Assembly: GCA_012271065.1 (NCBI GenBank)
Contig: JAAXHE010000046.1
Span: forward strand, 6,873 to 66,557
Source: Candidatus Latescibacterota bacterium
GTDB lineage: Bacteria; Latescibacterota; UBA2968; GCA-2709665
Direction: 5' to 3'
Length of the DNA stretch: 59,685 nucleotides
Position numbers and translations under genes: made by a program. The notes beneath the pieces were generated by a model that saw nothing but the letters and a program-made list of their open reading frames with translations, was not told where the DNA came from and ran no database searches. Shown here one piece after another: positions 28,184-37,649 of the stretch. Position 1 is the first letter of the stretch. Each line of letters starts with the position of its first letter.

Positions 28184-28241
28184 AAAAACCGGCGGAATCT
28201 ATTGGCTCGGCTTGTATCCAATCTGATTCCACCGGTTTTTT
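28184..28241. terminator. Long bidirectional terminator
   Basis: AAAAACCGGCGGAATC (28184-28199) pairs with GATTCCACCGGTTTTTT (28225-28241) with one mismatch. The 25-base loop itself contains ATTGG/CCAAT. T-runs on both strands let it serve rpoN and the convergent gene at 28280. Confidence 0.88.
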
Positions 28242-28279
28242 CGTGCGCGTAAGGCTGGCCGGGGCCGTGATCCGGCAAA

Positions 28280-29065
28280 TTACCCGCCGGATTGAACGGC
28301 GCTGATTTCGTCCTTGGATATCTTCTGTACGCTCATCGGATTGAATGTCTGGCGTGTGCCCGAACGGAGTGCGACCTCGATTCTTCCTCCGGTCAAGACG
28401 AAAAACTGCAGCAGAAAACCCCCACCCTGCATTGGCTCGACCTGATATTCCTCGGGGTCCAACCCATCGAGCCATACGGGAAGACATCCCCTGAAGCGGT
28501 CATCCGCACATACGGATTGCGGTAGCGCCATCACCAGCGTTCCCGGCGATTCGTCCAGGGCCTCACCTATGGTCCTTCTTATCCCCGCAAGATAGGGAAT
28601 CATCTTCGCCGCGTAGTGGAAGTCGTCTTCGTCATCCCGCACGGGCGGCACGATACCCCACGTCATATGGTGGACGAATGGATTCCCGTGGCCCTGCGCA
28701 AGCATGTGGTCCCGGGCGGCTTCGTCCACGGGATGGACGACCGCGACGTAGTCAAACCAGCCCTTGCCTCGAGCGGGGCTGTCCTCGGGCAATCCGGAAG
28801 GCACATTAATGTAGTCGTGCCCGTCAACCGGCGACGGATAGCACCGGGTGTCCCAACCGGCAACGTACCCGATGCGTTTCAATCGGCCGGAGAGGAGGTG
28901 CGGGGGATCGACAAAAATGGCGGCATGATCCGGATTCGGCAGCAGGGGCACACCGGCGTCGGAGATTCTGCGAGCGATGTCGAGCGCTTCCCCGAGGCGT
29001 TCGGTTGCGTTGGGGATGTCGAGTTGATCGTTGAAATCATCCGGCAGAATGACGTTCCGGGCCAT
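28280..29065 (-). CDS. Conserved-looking protein of unknown function
   Basis: 261 residues, soluble, no signal peptide. Notable motifs are WDTRCYPSP (near 72), WFDYVAVVHPVDEAARDHML, FVHHMTWGIVPP (about 130-141) and GGGFLLQFFVLTGGRIEVAL near the C-terminus. The paired His residues in VHHMTWG resemble metal sites of glyoxalase/VOC-type folds, but I cannot assign it. ATG at 29065 has a very good ribosome site (AAGGAGATCAAG). It is a single gene, convergent with rpoN. Confidence 0.75.
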   Translation of the reverse strand: MARNVILPDDFNDQLDIPNATERLGEALDIARRISDAGVPLLPNPDHAAIFVDPPHLLSGRLKRIGYVAGWDTRCYPSPVDGHDYINVPSGLPEDSPARGKGWFDYVAVVHPVDEAARDHMLAQGHGNPFVHHMTWGIVPPVRDDEDDFHYAAKMIPYLAGIRRTIGEALDESPGTLVMALPQSVCADDRFRGCLPVWLDGLDPEEYQVEPMQGGGFLLQFFVLTGGRIEVALRSGTRQTFNPMSVQKISKDEISAVQSGG

Positions 29066-29514
29066 CTTGATCTCCTTCTGGGCGAGGACGATCGCGATCC
29101 ATCACAAGTATTGATTCCGCGGTCAGGCCGGGCGGCGGACACTGAAGTGGAAGACATCGACCTTTACTCTGTAAAATCGCGTCCGGTTTTCGCGGTGTCA
29201 AGGGGAATTCGTTTCGGGAAGGCGAAATGGGATCGGTACAAAGGGTTCTCAGCCTTGCTGAAGCCGCTGTCGGAAGAATCCGTTGCCGCCTTGCGGCTCT
29301 GCCGCCGACCGGCAATGGGCACAGCTATCAAGTGTGACCATTTTCCGTTTCGCGGCTGGGGATCCGTCGGGAATTCTCGTCCCATGTCGACCGCGAGCGA
29401 TGTTTCAATTTCAAAGCCTCTGCTGAAAATTGTATTCATCCACGGGTATTTCCGATCGGATGATCTTGTGATACAACAGATTGATAAAAAATAACTTATG
29501 TCACGAAATCCTGA

Positions 29515-29531
29515 TTGGCACAAGGATTGCA
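29515..29531 (+). promoter_or_regulatory. Sigma-54 (-24/-12) promoter
   Basis: TTGGCAC (29515-29521), five bases, TTGCA (29527-29531). GG and GC are exactly 10 bases apart, as sigma-54 needs. It lies 43 bases before the GTG at 29574, with the ribosome site (GGAAGGAGAG) between. The stretch 29066-29514 upstream holds no gene and is where an enhancer-binding regulator could bind. Confidence 0.8.
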
Positions 29532-29573
29532 TCGTCCGGTATTACGTATCGGCGCCTGTGGAAGGAGAGATGT

Positions 29574-32500
29574 GTGAAACAGATCCTCGTGTTATTGTTC
29601 GTTTTCCTGGTCATTGACCGGACGGGGCTGTGGGCGCAGGCGGTAGCAGCTCCGGATACGCTTCGCTTCGGTCCCGTGCGCACGGGGACTTCCGTCCAGG
29701 ATAGTGTCCATCTCCGAAACACGGGTGACGCAGACGTAATCCTGACTTCCGGCGATGTGGACAATGCCGCCTTCCAGCTGCCGAGCGACCCGTTCTCCGA
29801 CACAGGCGACACGCTGGCACCCGACCAGGCCCTGAATCTCCCGGTGATTTTTGAGCCGCGAGACATTGGTGTGCTCACCGCAATCCTTACGGTCGGCACC
29901 AGTGGAGGTTCTCTGAATGTGCATCTCACCGGCGAAGGCGTTCGCGAAGTGGTCGTCATCCAGGAGATCCTCGCTGACCCGCCACCGGGTCTTGCCGGTG
30001 ACGCCAATGGAGACGGGGTGCGTGATACTTACCACGATGAATTCGTTGAACTCCTGAATATCGGATTGAGACCGGTCGACATCGGGGGGTGGCAATTAAG
30101 CGATGCAGGAGCGGCCGTGTCAAAGAGGTTTGCGTTTCCGAAAGATACCCGGCTGAATCCGGGCGAACGCGCGGTCCTGTTTGGCGGCGGCAGCCCAACC
30201 GGTTTCCCGGGACCCGTGTTTGTCGACGACGGAAGGATCGGTGGTGGTCTGAGTAACACAAGTGACGCGGTTTTCCTGATAGACTCGACCATACCGGATA
30301 CAATGGCAACCGCCGCTTACGATACCCTGGCGGACCGGAACCAATCCCTGGTTCGACATCCGGAGGGTCGGGGCCCCTTCATTCTCCACAGCGCATTGCC
30401 GGGTGGCGGCGCGCTGTTTTCTCCGGGTCGGGGGCGTTCGGACATCCAACGCATTGAAGTCCTGCCCGCGGATACCACGGTGGAACTTGGAGCGACGATC
30501 CGGTTCGAAGCTCGGGCCGAATTGAACGATGGAAGCGAGTCCACGATGATCGACGGGGTGGTTTGGCATACCACCAACGATGCGGTAATCAGTCTTTCAG
30601 GCGCTATCGGGACCGCCGTGGGCGTGGGTAATGCTGAGATTGCCGCCCGCGCGTCAGGAGCAATCTCTATTTGGGGTCGGGTTGTGGTCAAAGATCTCGC
30701 CCCGTCGAACCCAGGGGCGGCGCCCATTGAGCCGGCAGGAGCCCGAGTGGTGATCGATGAGGTCTTGGCTGATCCGGCTCCCGGCGCCGGCGGAGATGCC
30801 AACCGCGACGGGCTGAGGGACGGCATGGCTGACGAGTTTGTTGAGATCTGGAATGTTGACTCGAAGCCCGTTAAAATAGGCGGATGGTGGCTGAGCGACG
30901 ACGACGTCGGGCCAAGGGGGCGATTCCACTTCCCCGACGGACTGACACTTGAGCCGGGAATGCGTGCCGTGCTTTTTGGCGGGGGTAATCCACGAGGCAT
31001 CTCAGGACTCGTTTTCGTAGATGACGGCAGTATCGGTAACGGATTGACCAATAAGGGGGATCTGGTATTGCTCGTCGACCCAGTCACGGACGATACCGTG
31101 GCTGTCGCCGACTTCCGGGTAACAGGGGACCTGAACCGGTCCGTGGTGCGATTCGCCGAGGGTGTTTACGTTCCGCATGTTGACTTGCCTGACGGCGGTG
31201 TGATTTCTCCGGGCCGGCCGCACCCGATGCCTGCCGTTCCCGTGCAAACGGCGAAATCCCCCCGGCCGGAGTTTCTGGATGCCTCTCCATCTTGGTGCCG
31301 GGTAGGCGCGCTTTGCCGGTTCATGCCCAGGATTCGCAATCTGGACGGAGGTTTCGTGCATCTCGAAACCCGAGCACACGGCGTCGTATGGGACCGTTCT
31401 ACGGGCGAGATTTCGTGGAGGCCGGATCGTGAAGGTCGATTTCGCTTCTGGCAGACCGCGGTTAGTGGTTCGGGCGAGAAGACAGTACGGCAATTCGATA
31501 TATGGGTTGAACCCCGTCCACAGATCTCAATCGTCGAGATTCTGGCGGACCCGCCGGACGGCCTGAACGGTGACGTGAATGGAGACGGAATACGTGACAG
31601 CCAGACGGACGAGTTCGTCGAGATCCTGAATGAAGGGTCGGATGCGGTCTGGATTTCGGATTGGCGTTTGAGCGACGACGATGTTTCGGCACGAAGGCAG
31701 TTCAGGTTTCCCGGTTTCACCAGACTTCAACCCGGCGAACGCGCCGTTCTGTTTGGAGGCGGACAGCCAAAGGGCATCGATGGCCCGGTTTTCGTGGATG
31801 ACGGCAGTATCGGTAACGGTTTGACCGACAAGTCTGATGTGATTCTGTTAATCGACTCCGCCCTGAACGATACGCTCGCCAGCGCCGTCTATACCGTCGA
31901 GGGAGATATCGACCAGTCTCTGGTGTGGAACGGTTCCGCCTGGGTCCCTCACGAGACCCCTCCCGGTCGCGGGGTTTACTCGCCCGGATTGCCCTCCGAG
32001 ATGGGTACTGTCATTGGAAAAGACGCCGATGACCGCCCCGGCTCCGGTACCGACCAGGGCGATACGGAGTCGGATGGCGAGAGAGGGGGAGGCGAAACTC
32101 CGTCGGGGACAGTTCCGGCATCTGTGACAATCAGCGAAATTCTCGCGAATCCCGCCCCGGGCGCAACAGGCGACGTCAACGCCGACGGAGAACGCCACGG
32201 ATATCAGGACGAATTCGTGGAACTGTGGAATGCCGGAACCGACACGGCCCGTCTCGACGGGTGCAGGCTTGGAGATGACGATACGCCAATGGGTCGCCTG
32301 TTCGAATTTCCATCAGGTACGATGCTCCCGCCAGACGGGTTTCTGGTCCTTTTCGGTGGCGGATCCACTACAAACTTCCCCGAAAACGCTTTTGTGGACG
32401 ACGGTCGGATCGGCGACGGGCTCTCGAATGCGGGCGACACGATCGTGTTTCTGTCGCCTGAGGGTGTGGACACACTTGACGTCATCAGCTATGAAACGGC

Positions 32501-34181
32501 GCCCGGGGGCACCTCTCTGGTCCGCCGGAAGGACGCCAAACTGCAAAGGCATGATCTTCTGCCCTTTACAGGCTCAACCTCGCCTGGCCGTGCCGCGCCG
32601 CTGCTGGTTGCCATCCGTGTCGTACCCGATACGCTGGACGTGCAATCGGGATCCGGTCGCGTCGTTACCGCAGAAGGTGTCTTCGATTCTAAAACCGTGA
32701 CGGATGTCACAGGCGATTTGAAGTGGAGTGTTGAGGATTCTGCTGTCGCGCGGCTTGAAACGGCCCTGCGGGTAAGGGGGGTTGCTCCGGGGGAAACGGT
32801 CTTGCATGCACGGTACGGGCGTCTCACATCCAGCGCCGTCGTCCGGGTTCATTCGAAGCCTGTCAACGACAGCGCCGGCGGCGTGAAACCTCCATCCAAT
32901 CTTCCCCCGTTGTTCATCTCGCGCCCCGACACGCTGGCCATCACAGGTTTGGCATATACGTACACGCCCTCCGCTGAAGATCCCGAAAGCGACCCGGTGT
33001 CTATTTGGGTGCCACGCCGCCCGGCATGGATGAATTGGAACGACACCGTTCTGGAGGGGGTGCCGGGACATTCCGGATCCTGGCCGGTTGTCGTCGCGGC
33101 CGCAGACCTCAATGACACGACCGAACAGGCGTTCACCATACATGTCGTAACACCCGGGGTTCGCAGGGAAAGCCGTCGGGACAGCGTTGCCTACCTGGGT
33201 GTGACCTGGCGGATGTCACTGGATATCAGGAAGGGTATCCAGACGCAGATAGACGGTGGGCCCGTTCTCGACGCTTCGGGCGAATCTCTCGTGTGGCGCC
33301 CCGGCCCCGGAGACGAGGGGCGACGCACGATAACAGTCTCCATGAGCCGGAACGGCGTCGAAAGTCTGATCCTGACATTCATGATCACGGTACGGCCGCG
33401 GCCGATCATCCGCGTGGACGAAATTCTGGCCGATCCGATAGCGGATGTCAATGGCGATGGCAAGCAGGAACGATACGGAGATCAATTCATCGAATTGTAC
33501 AATGTCGCCGGGCACGCGGTGGATCTGTCTGGCTGGACGCTCGGTGACGACGACGGAAGTCCGTTTGAATTCCCTGGTGGCGCGGTCTTGAATGGCGGCG
33601 AGCGATTCATCCTCTTCGGCGGCGGACTCTGCTCGGGCAAAAGGGGATGTTTTTCTTCGGGGGGCCGGATAGGGAACGGGCTGGATACCGAGGACAGGAT
33701 TCTGTTGATCGTACCGGCCGGGCCCGATACGCTGGTGGATGTGCGATATGTGAAGGGGCAGATCGGCGCCTCTCTGGTTCCGGACCCGCACACGCCCGGG
33801 AAATGGTTGGCTCACGACCGTGTTTCGCATCTGCCGTATTCGCCGGGGACGGCGACACCACTGGCGGACTCCGCCTTTTCAGACGCGTCGGGGGTAACTG
33901 CAGATGACGTGGCTCCCTACCCGGAGTATCCATTTCCAAACCCTTTCAATGTTCACACGACCATCGGGTTTCGAAGCACCGGCGATCCGGCGGAGTTGAC
34001 GGTTTACAATGTTCTCGGACAACCCGTCAGGCGGTTTTCGATTTCGGCGGTCGCGGGCTATCATCAACCGGTGTGGGACGGGCGCGACGATCTGGGTCGA
34101 TCGGTAGCCACGGGCATATACCTGATTCGCCTGAGAAACGGACCACGCGTCCGAACGATGCGCGTGGTGCTGGTTAAATGA
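29574..34181 (+). CDS. Giant secreted protein: five lamin-tail domains plus FlgD-like C-terminal domain
   Basis: 1535 residues from GTG 29574. Signal peptide (KQILVLLFVFLVIDRTGLWA), then an ASH/choice-of-anchor-type Ig domain (about 25-120). Five lamin-tail (LTD) repeats begin near residues 125, 392, 650, 851 and 1278. Each starts like ILADPxPG, has an Asp-rich calcium-type loop (GDANGDGVRD and variants), then DEFVEL and W-x-LSDDD. Between them are Big-2/cadherin-like beta domains. The last ~90 residues are a FlgD-like / T9SS-type domain (YPFPNPFNVHTTIGF, then WDGRDDLGRSVATGIYLI). It is likely a surface or extracellular adhesion or matrix protein, expressed from a sigma-54 promoter. Confidence 0.85.
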   Translation: MKQILVLLFVFLVIDRTGLWAQAVAAPDTLRFGPVRTGTSVQDSVHLRNTGDADVILTSGDVDNAAFQLPSDPFSDTGDTLAPDQALNLPVIFEPRDIGVLTAILTVGTSGGSLNVHLTGEGVREVVVIQEILADPPPGLAGDANGDGVRDTYHDEFVELLNIGLRPVDIGGWQLSDAGAAVSKRFAFPKDTRLNPGERAVLFGGGSPTGFPGPVFVDDGRIGGGLSNTSDAVFLIDSTIPDTMATAAYDTLADRNQSLVRHPEGRGPFILHSALPGGGALFSPGRGRSDIQRIEVLPADTTVELGATIRFEARAELNDGSESTMIDGVVWHTTNDAVISLSGAIGTAVGVGNAEIAARASGAISIWGRVVVKDLAPSNPGAAPIEPAGARVVIDEVLADPAPGAGGDANRDGLRDGMADEFVEIWNVDSKPVKIGGWWLSDDDVGPRGRFHFPDGLTLEPGMRAVLFGGGNPRGISGLVFVDDGSIGNGLTNKGDLVLLVDPVTDDTVAVADFRVTGDLNRSVVRFAEGVYVPHVDLPDGGVISPGRPHPMPAVPVQTAKSPRPEFLDASPSWCRVGALCRFMPRIRNLDGGFVHLETRAHGVVWDRSTGEISWRPDREGRFRFWQTAVSGSGEKTVRQFDIWVEPRPQISIVEILADPPDGLNGDVNGDGIRDSQTDEFVEILNEGSDAVWISDWRLSDDDVSARRQFRFPGFTRLQPGERAVLFGGGQPKGIDGPVFVDDGSIGNGLTDKSDVILLIDSALNDTLASAVYTVEGDIDQSLVWNGSAWVPHETPPGRGVYSPGLPSEMGTVIGKDADDRPGSGTDQGDTESDGERGGGETPSGTVPASVTISEILANPAPGATGDVNADGERHGYQDEFVELWNAGTDTARLDGCRLGDDDTPMGRLFEFPSGTMLPPDGFLVLFGGGSTTNFPENAFVDDGRIGDGLSNAGDTIVFLSPEGVDTLDVISYETAPGGTSLVRRKDAKLQRHDLLPFTGSTSPGRAAPLLVAIRVVPDTLDVQSGSGRVVTAEGVFDSKTVTDVTGDLKWSVEDSAVARLETALRVRGVAPGETVLHARYGRLTSSAVVRVHSKPVNDSAGGVKPPSNLPPLFISRPDTLAITGLAYTYTPSAEDPESDPVSIWVPRRPAWMNWNDTVLEGVPGHSGSWPVVVAAADLNDTTEQAFTIHVVTPGVRRESRRDSVAYLGVTWRMSLDIRKGIQTQIDGGPVLDASGESLVWRPGPGDEGRRTITVSMSRNGVESLILTFMITVRPRPIIRVDEILADPIADVNGDGKQERYGDQFIELYNVAGHAVDLSGWTLGDDDGSPFEFPGGAVLNGGERFILFGGGLCSGKRGCFSSGGRIGNGLDTEDRILLIVPAGPDTLVDVRYVKGQIGASLVPDPHTPGKWLAHDRVSHLPYSPGTATPLADSAFSDASGVTADDVAPYPEYPFPNPFNVHTTIGFRSTGDPAELTVYNVLGQPVRRFSISAVAGYHQPVWDGRDDLGRSVATGIYLIRLRNGPRVRTMRVVLVK

Positions 34182-34210
34182 CTCGCGGAAGCTCCACGGG
34201 CAGCCGACGA

Positions 34211-34365
34211 GTGTTCTGTCCCGGAATTAAGTCGCCTAAATTCGACCGTCGAGTCGCCTGGCTCGCAAGGCGCCACCGACCTGCGTAAGGTCGGCGAGCG
34301 AGGGGAACGTAGCGAGACAGGATGAATCGACGGTCGAATGGTGAAGAATTTTTGGGACAGGACAC
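34211..34365. repeat. 155-bp palindromic element, copy 1 (MITE/REP-like)
   Basis: Begins GTGTTCTGTCCC and ends GGGACAGGACAC, so its tips are inverted repeats. A 13-base perfect inverted pair (ATTCGACCGTCGA and its complement) lies inside, with a central hairpin CCGACCT-GCGTA-AGGTCGG. It matches the copy at 46591-46745 at 144 of 155 positions. No target duplication is visible. It starts 30 bases after the giant gene and may act as its transcript end. Confidence 0.85.
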
Positions 34366-34511
34366 CAGGTCCTAACACGGATTTCCGCGGGTTCGGGTGT
34401 GCGGAAAGGCCCGAATATTTGCGTAAGAGTCCATTCTCGAGGTAACGGGGGCAATCGTCGTTAAGATCGTCTCTGAGAGAATGAGAACAATCGAGGAAAG
34501 GAGGTGAAACC

Positions 34512-34772
34512 ATGGCCCAGCCGGAGATCACGTTCAGACACGGTTCATGCAGTGCTTCCGTCTTCGAGAACGAATACAATCGCGGCAAGGATAGCTTCAA
34601 CGTCCGTACCGTTTCGTTCCAGAGAAGCTACAGGGACAAGCAAGGTGAGTGGCATCGTTCCAGCAGCCTGAGGGTGAACGATATTCCCAAAGCGATCCTG
34701 GTACTCAACAAGGCATACGAGTACCTGACATCCAACGGCAATACTGACGTCGAGGAAGAGTCAGAGAGCTGA
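34512..34772 (+). CDS. Small conserved protein of unknown function
   Basis: 86 residues, soluble. The core (CSASVFENEY, VRTVSFQRSYRDKQGEWH, SLRVNDIPKAILVLNKAYEY) resembles a family of short hypothetical proteins seen across bacteria and archaea, possibly nucleic-acid binding with a PC4-like beta-sheet, though this is a recollection of pattern rather than proof. The ribosome site AAAGGAGGTGA is a full consensus, implying high expression. The C-terminus is acidic (DVEEESES). A terminator follows. Confidence 0.8.
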   Translation: MAQPEITFRHGSCSASVFENEYNRGKDSFNVRTVSFQRSYRDKQGEWHRSSSLRVNDIPKAILVLNKAYEYLTSNGNTDVEEESES

Positions 34773-34796
34773 ATCGAGCTTCACCTTAGCGAGCGA

Positions 34797-34836
34797 AGAG
34801 GGGCAGCCGGTATCATTCCGGGTGTCCCTCTTTCAC
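34797..34836 (+). terminator. Probable terminator after the small conserved gene
   Basis: An outer stem (GAGGGGCA with TGTCCCTC) and an inner CCGG/CCGG form a hairpin followed by a short TTT. The T-run is weak. Confidence 0.5.
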
Positions 34837-34930
34837 GTTATTGCCGATCTGCTGTTGTTTCGCCGGGAGACTTTTCGTATCTTCATCTCAACACGATTTC
34901 CGCGGATCTTTGCAAGTCTGGAGTTCGTTC

Positions 34931-35851
34931 ATGGAAGAATCGTCGATCGATGTAATAGAATCGTTGCGCCGTCTGACAGGCGAATTGCAGAATTTCGAGG
35001 AGATCGTCAAGCATATCAAGCCCCCGTCGGGTGAGATTCCCGAGTTAGAGGGAATCGAAATCTACGGAGAGACGATTCCGCTTGAGGGCCTGATCGGCGG
35101 TGATCATATCATTTATGTCGACTTCAAAAGACGGTATGATCTGGAGGCACGGATACACAAGGCGGAGCAGGAAGGGCGCGGGACCGTAGCTGCGAATCTG
35201 AGGAGATGCGAACGGATGGCCGGGGTCGCCCTCGTGGATGTTTCCGGACATCAGATTACGGATGCAATGCTGGCCGGAATGCTGCACGAGGCATTCCTGC
35301 TCGGCGCCACCTACGAGCTGGACCAGTTCGGTACGATTACCGAGAAACTGTTCGAAAATCTGAATACCCGGATCTACAATTCTTCCAGCGTCAGCAAATT
35401 CCTGACGATGATCTATGGAGAGATCAGCGAGGACGACACGTTCACTTTTCTTTCGGCCGCCCATCCCATCCCGGTTGTATTCTCAAATCGGCAGGATCGG
35501 ATTATGGACGTCAGCGAGGATCTCTTCGTGAATTTTCCTCCAATCGGCACCCTGCCCTCACAGGAGGATATAGACCGGCAGGCGATCCAGAGTGTGCTTG
35601 GCTTCAAGAAAAAATACGAGATCAACGTGTGGACGCTTCAAGGATCTGGCGACATCCTTTTGTTGTATACGGACGGACTTGCGGACCATCGCCGGGGCGA
35701 CGAAGACTATTTCCCCGAACGGCTGGAGGACACTCTCCGCCGTGTCAAGGAGCTGTCGGCTCAAGGAATATTCAAAGCCATCAAGGATGACGTGCTCGAT
35801 TTCGGCCAGCCACTTGACGATATCAGTCTTGTCGTTATAAAAAAAACCTGA
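34931..35851 (+). CDS. PP2C-like SpoIIE-family protein phosphatase
   Basis: 306 residues. A short N-terminal helical region (IDVIESLRRLTGELQNFEEI) precedes a PPM/SpoIIE phosphatase domain: IIYVDFKRRYDL, VALVDVSGHQITDAMLAGML with the metal-binding Asp, DTFTFLSAAHPIPVVF, GDILLLYTDGLADHRRGDEDYF and terminal LDDISLVVIKK. It probably dephosphorylates an anti-sigma-factor antagonist or similar partner. No sensor or transmembrane region is attached and no partner-switch genes are adjacent. ATG 34931 is preferred to an upstream start at 34841, which would add a Cys-rich unlikely leader. Confidence 0.88.
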   Translation: MEESSIDVIESLRRLTGELQNFEEIVKHIKPPSGEIPELEGIEIYGETIPLEGLIGGDHIIYVDFKRRYDLEARIHKAEQEGRGTVAANLRRCERMAGVALVDVSGHQITDAMLAGMLHEAFLLGATYELDQFGTITEKLFENLNTRIYNSSSVSKFLTMIYGEISEDDTFTFLSAAHPIPVVFSNRQDRIMDVSEDLFVNFPPIGTLPSQEDIDRQAIQSVLGFKKKYEINVWTLQGSGDILLLYTDGLADHRRGDEDYFPERLEDTLRRVKELSAQGIFKAIKDDVLDFGQPLDDISLVVIKKT

Positions 35852-35929
35852 TAGTGGACCCATCGGCCGCGGTCCGTCGAACCGCCGGCCTGAATTTGAA
35901 AACGGCCCGATTACGCAGGAGGCAATATC

Positions 35930-37339
35930 ATGAAAATGTTCGTCAATTCCCGCTGGATCGACAAGGACGAAAAGGTCGAAGTGTTGAACCCGTACGATGG
36001 ATCCGTTGTCGATACGGTGCCACGCGCCGACGGACGAGATGTGCAGGCTGCCCTCGCGACGGCGGCCAGGGGCTCGGAGGTGATGGCGGCGATGCCGGCT
36101 CACGAACGATACCGGATTCTGCATCGTGCAGCCGAGTTGATGGCGGAACGCCAGGAGGATTTCGGGCAGACCATTTCTGCCGAAGAGGGAAAGGTCATTT
36201 CCGAAGGGCGAGGGGAGGCCGCCCGGTCAATCGATACGATGACGCTATCGGCCGAAGAGGCAAAACGGCTCTACGGCGAGACCATTCCATTGGACGGCGC
36301 AACCGGTGCGGAGGGCAAATTCGGGTTTACGGTTCGTGTGCCATGCGGCGTTGTCGTTGCCATTACGCCTTTCAATTTTCCTCTGAATCTGGTGTGTCAC
36401 AAGGTAGGACCTGCACTCGCGGCCGGAAATTCGGTGATTGTAAAACCGGCCACCGACACGCCGCTTTCCGCGATGAAACTCGTGGAAGTTCTGCTGGATG
36501 CGGGCGCGCCGGCCGAAGCCGTTCAGTGTATCACGGGGCCGGGAGGCGAAATCGGCGACCTGCTGTCTTCTGACTCCCGGGTGCGCAAGATCTCGTTCAC
36601 CGGAAGCAGGGACGTCGGCGAACAGATCTGCAAAACAGCGGGGTTGAAGAAAGTAACGATGGAGCTTGGGTCCAATTCGCCGTTAATAGTTATGCCCGAC
36701 GCCGATCTGGAAAAGGTGGCTGCCGCGACGACCGCGACAGGGTTTGCAAACGCCGGGCAGGTTTGCATTTCCGCGCAGCGCGTCATGGTCAATAAGGTCG
36801 TTTACGAGGACTTCATCGACGTACTCAAGCCTCAGGTGGAGGCACTGAAAATCGGCGATCAGCTGGATGAATCGGTGTCCATGGGTCCGATGATCCGCGA
36901 AGGAGATGCCGAGCGGGTAGCCGCCTGGATTCGCGAGGCCAGGGAGGGCGGCGCAAGGGTGATCGTGGGCGGTGATCGGGACGGCACGTTGCACGCGCCT
37001 ACGGTGGTGGCGGACGTCGATCCCAAGATGCGGATCTCATGCGACGAGCTCTTCGGTCCGGCCGTCGGACTGACCCGTTTTGATACGATCGATGAGGCCA
37101 TCGCCTCGGCCAACGACACGAATTACGGTTTGTCGGCCGCGTTATTCACGGAGAACCTGGACCACGCGATGCAATTCGTAAACAAGGTGCAATCGGGTAA
37201 TATTATGGTTAACTGGGGCCCTCAATGGCGTGCGGACCTGATGCCTTACGGTGGATTGAAAGATAGCGGGATGGGCAAGGAAGGACCAAAGTACGCGGTG
37301 GAGGAGATGACAGAGTTGAAGATGGTGGTATTCCATTAG
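35930..37339 (+). CDS. NAD(P)-dependent aldehyde dehydrogenase
   Basis: 469 residues, full-length ALDH. ITPFNFPLNLVCHKVGPALA and SFTGSRDVGEQI (cofactor site), catalytic base Glu245 in MELGSN and nucleophile Cys279 in GQVCISAQR, and the end GGLKDSGMGKEG. Overall it resembles the lactaldehyde/glyceraldehyde-type and methylated-aldehyde ALDHs; the substrate cannot be fixed. ATG 35930 has AGGAGG upstream. It is transcribed alone and ends at the terminator at 37515. Confidence 0.93.
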   Translation: MKMFVNSRWIDKDEKVEVLNPYDGSVVDTVPRADGRDVQAALATAARGSEVMAAMPAHERYRILHRAAELMAERQEDFGQTISAEEGKVISEGRGEAARSIDTMTLSAEEAKRLYGETIPLDGATGAEGKFGFTVRVPCGVVVAITPFNFPLNLVCHKVGPALAAGNSVIVKPATDTPLSAMKLVEVLLDAGAPAEAVQCITGPGGEIGDLLSSDSRVRKISFTGSRDVGEQICKTAGLKKVTMELGSNSPLIVMPDADLEKVAAATTATGFANAGQVCISAQRVMVNKVVYEDFIDVLKPQVEALKIGDQLDESVSMGPMIREGDAERVAAWIREAREGGARVIVGGDRDGTLHAPTVVADVDPKMRISCDELFGPAVGLTRFDTIDEAIASANDTNYGLSAALFTENLDHAMQFVNKVQSGNIMVNWGPQWRADLMPYGGLKDSGMGKEGPKYAVEEMTELKMVVFH

Positions 37340-37514
37340 CCTTGACGGGCGGGCGCACGAGACGCAAAACGCACGTCGATCGGGAAGCCTCGCGATACAC
37401 GACCGCGGATGAAACGCGAAAACCGCCTGGACGCGGGCTGATGAAGGGTGGCCGACGGCGGGTCGTTCGTGAAAGCCACGTTCAACGGATCAGGGACATT
37501 TCGTACACAAAAAT

Positions 37515-37546
37515 AGCGGAGTGGCGTCTTTGGCGCTCCGCTTTTT
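37515..37546 (+). terminator. Rho-independent terminator
   Basis: AGCGGAG (37515-37521) pairs with CTCCGCT (37536-37542), then a T-run. It closes the aldehyde dehydrogenase transcript. The rest of 37340-37649 holds no convincing gene. Confidence 0.8.
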
Positions 37547-37649
37547 GCATCTACTGTGGGACTGTCGTCCGGAATACCGGGTCTGCGAACTGCTGTACGG
37601 GCTGACCCAATGGTTGAAGATTCATCCGCGGTACCGGCCGGGGATCCTT

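Noticed and set aside
34174..34365. Small minus-strand gene within the 155-bp repeat
   Set aside because: The frame arises from the palindrome and has no ribosome site; both copies give similar chance peptides.
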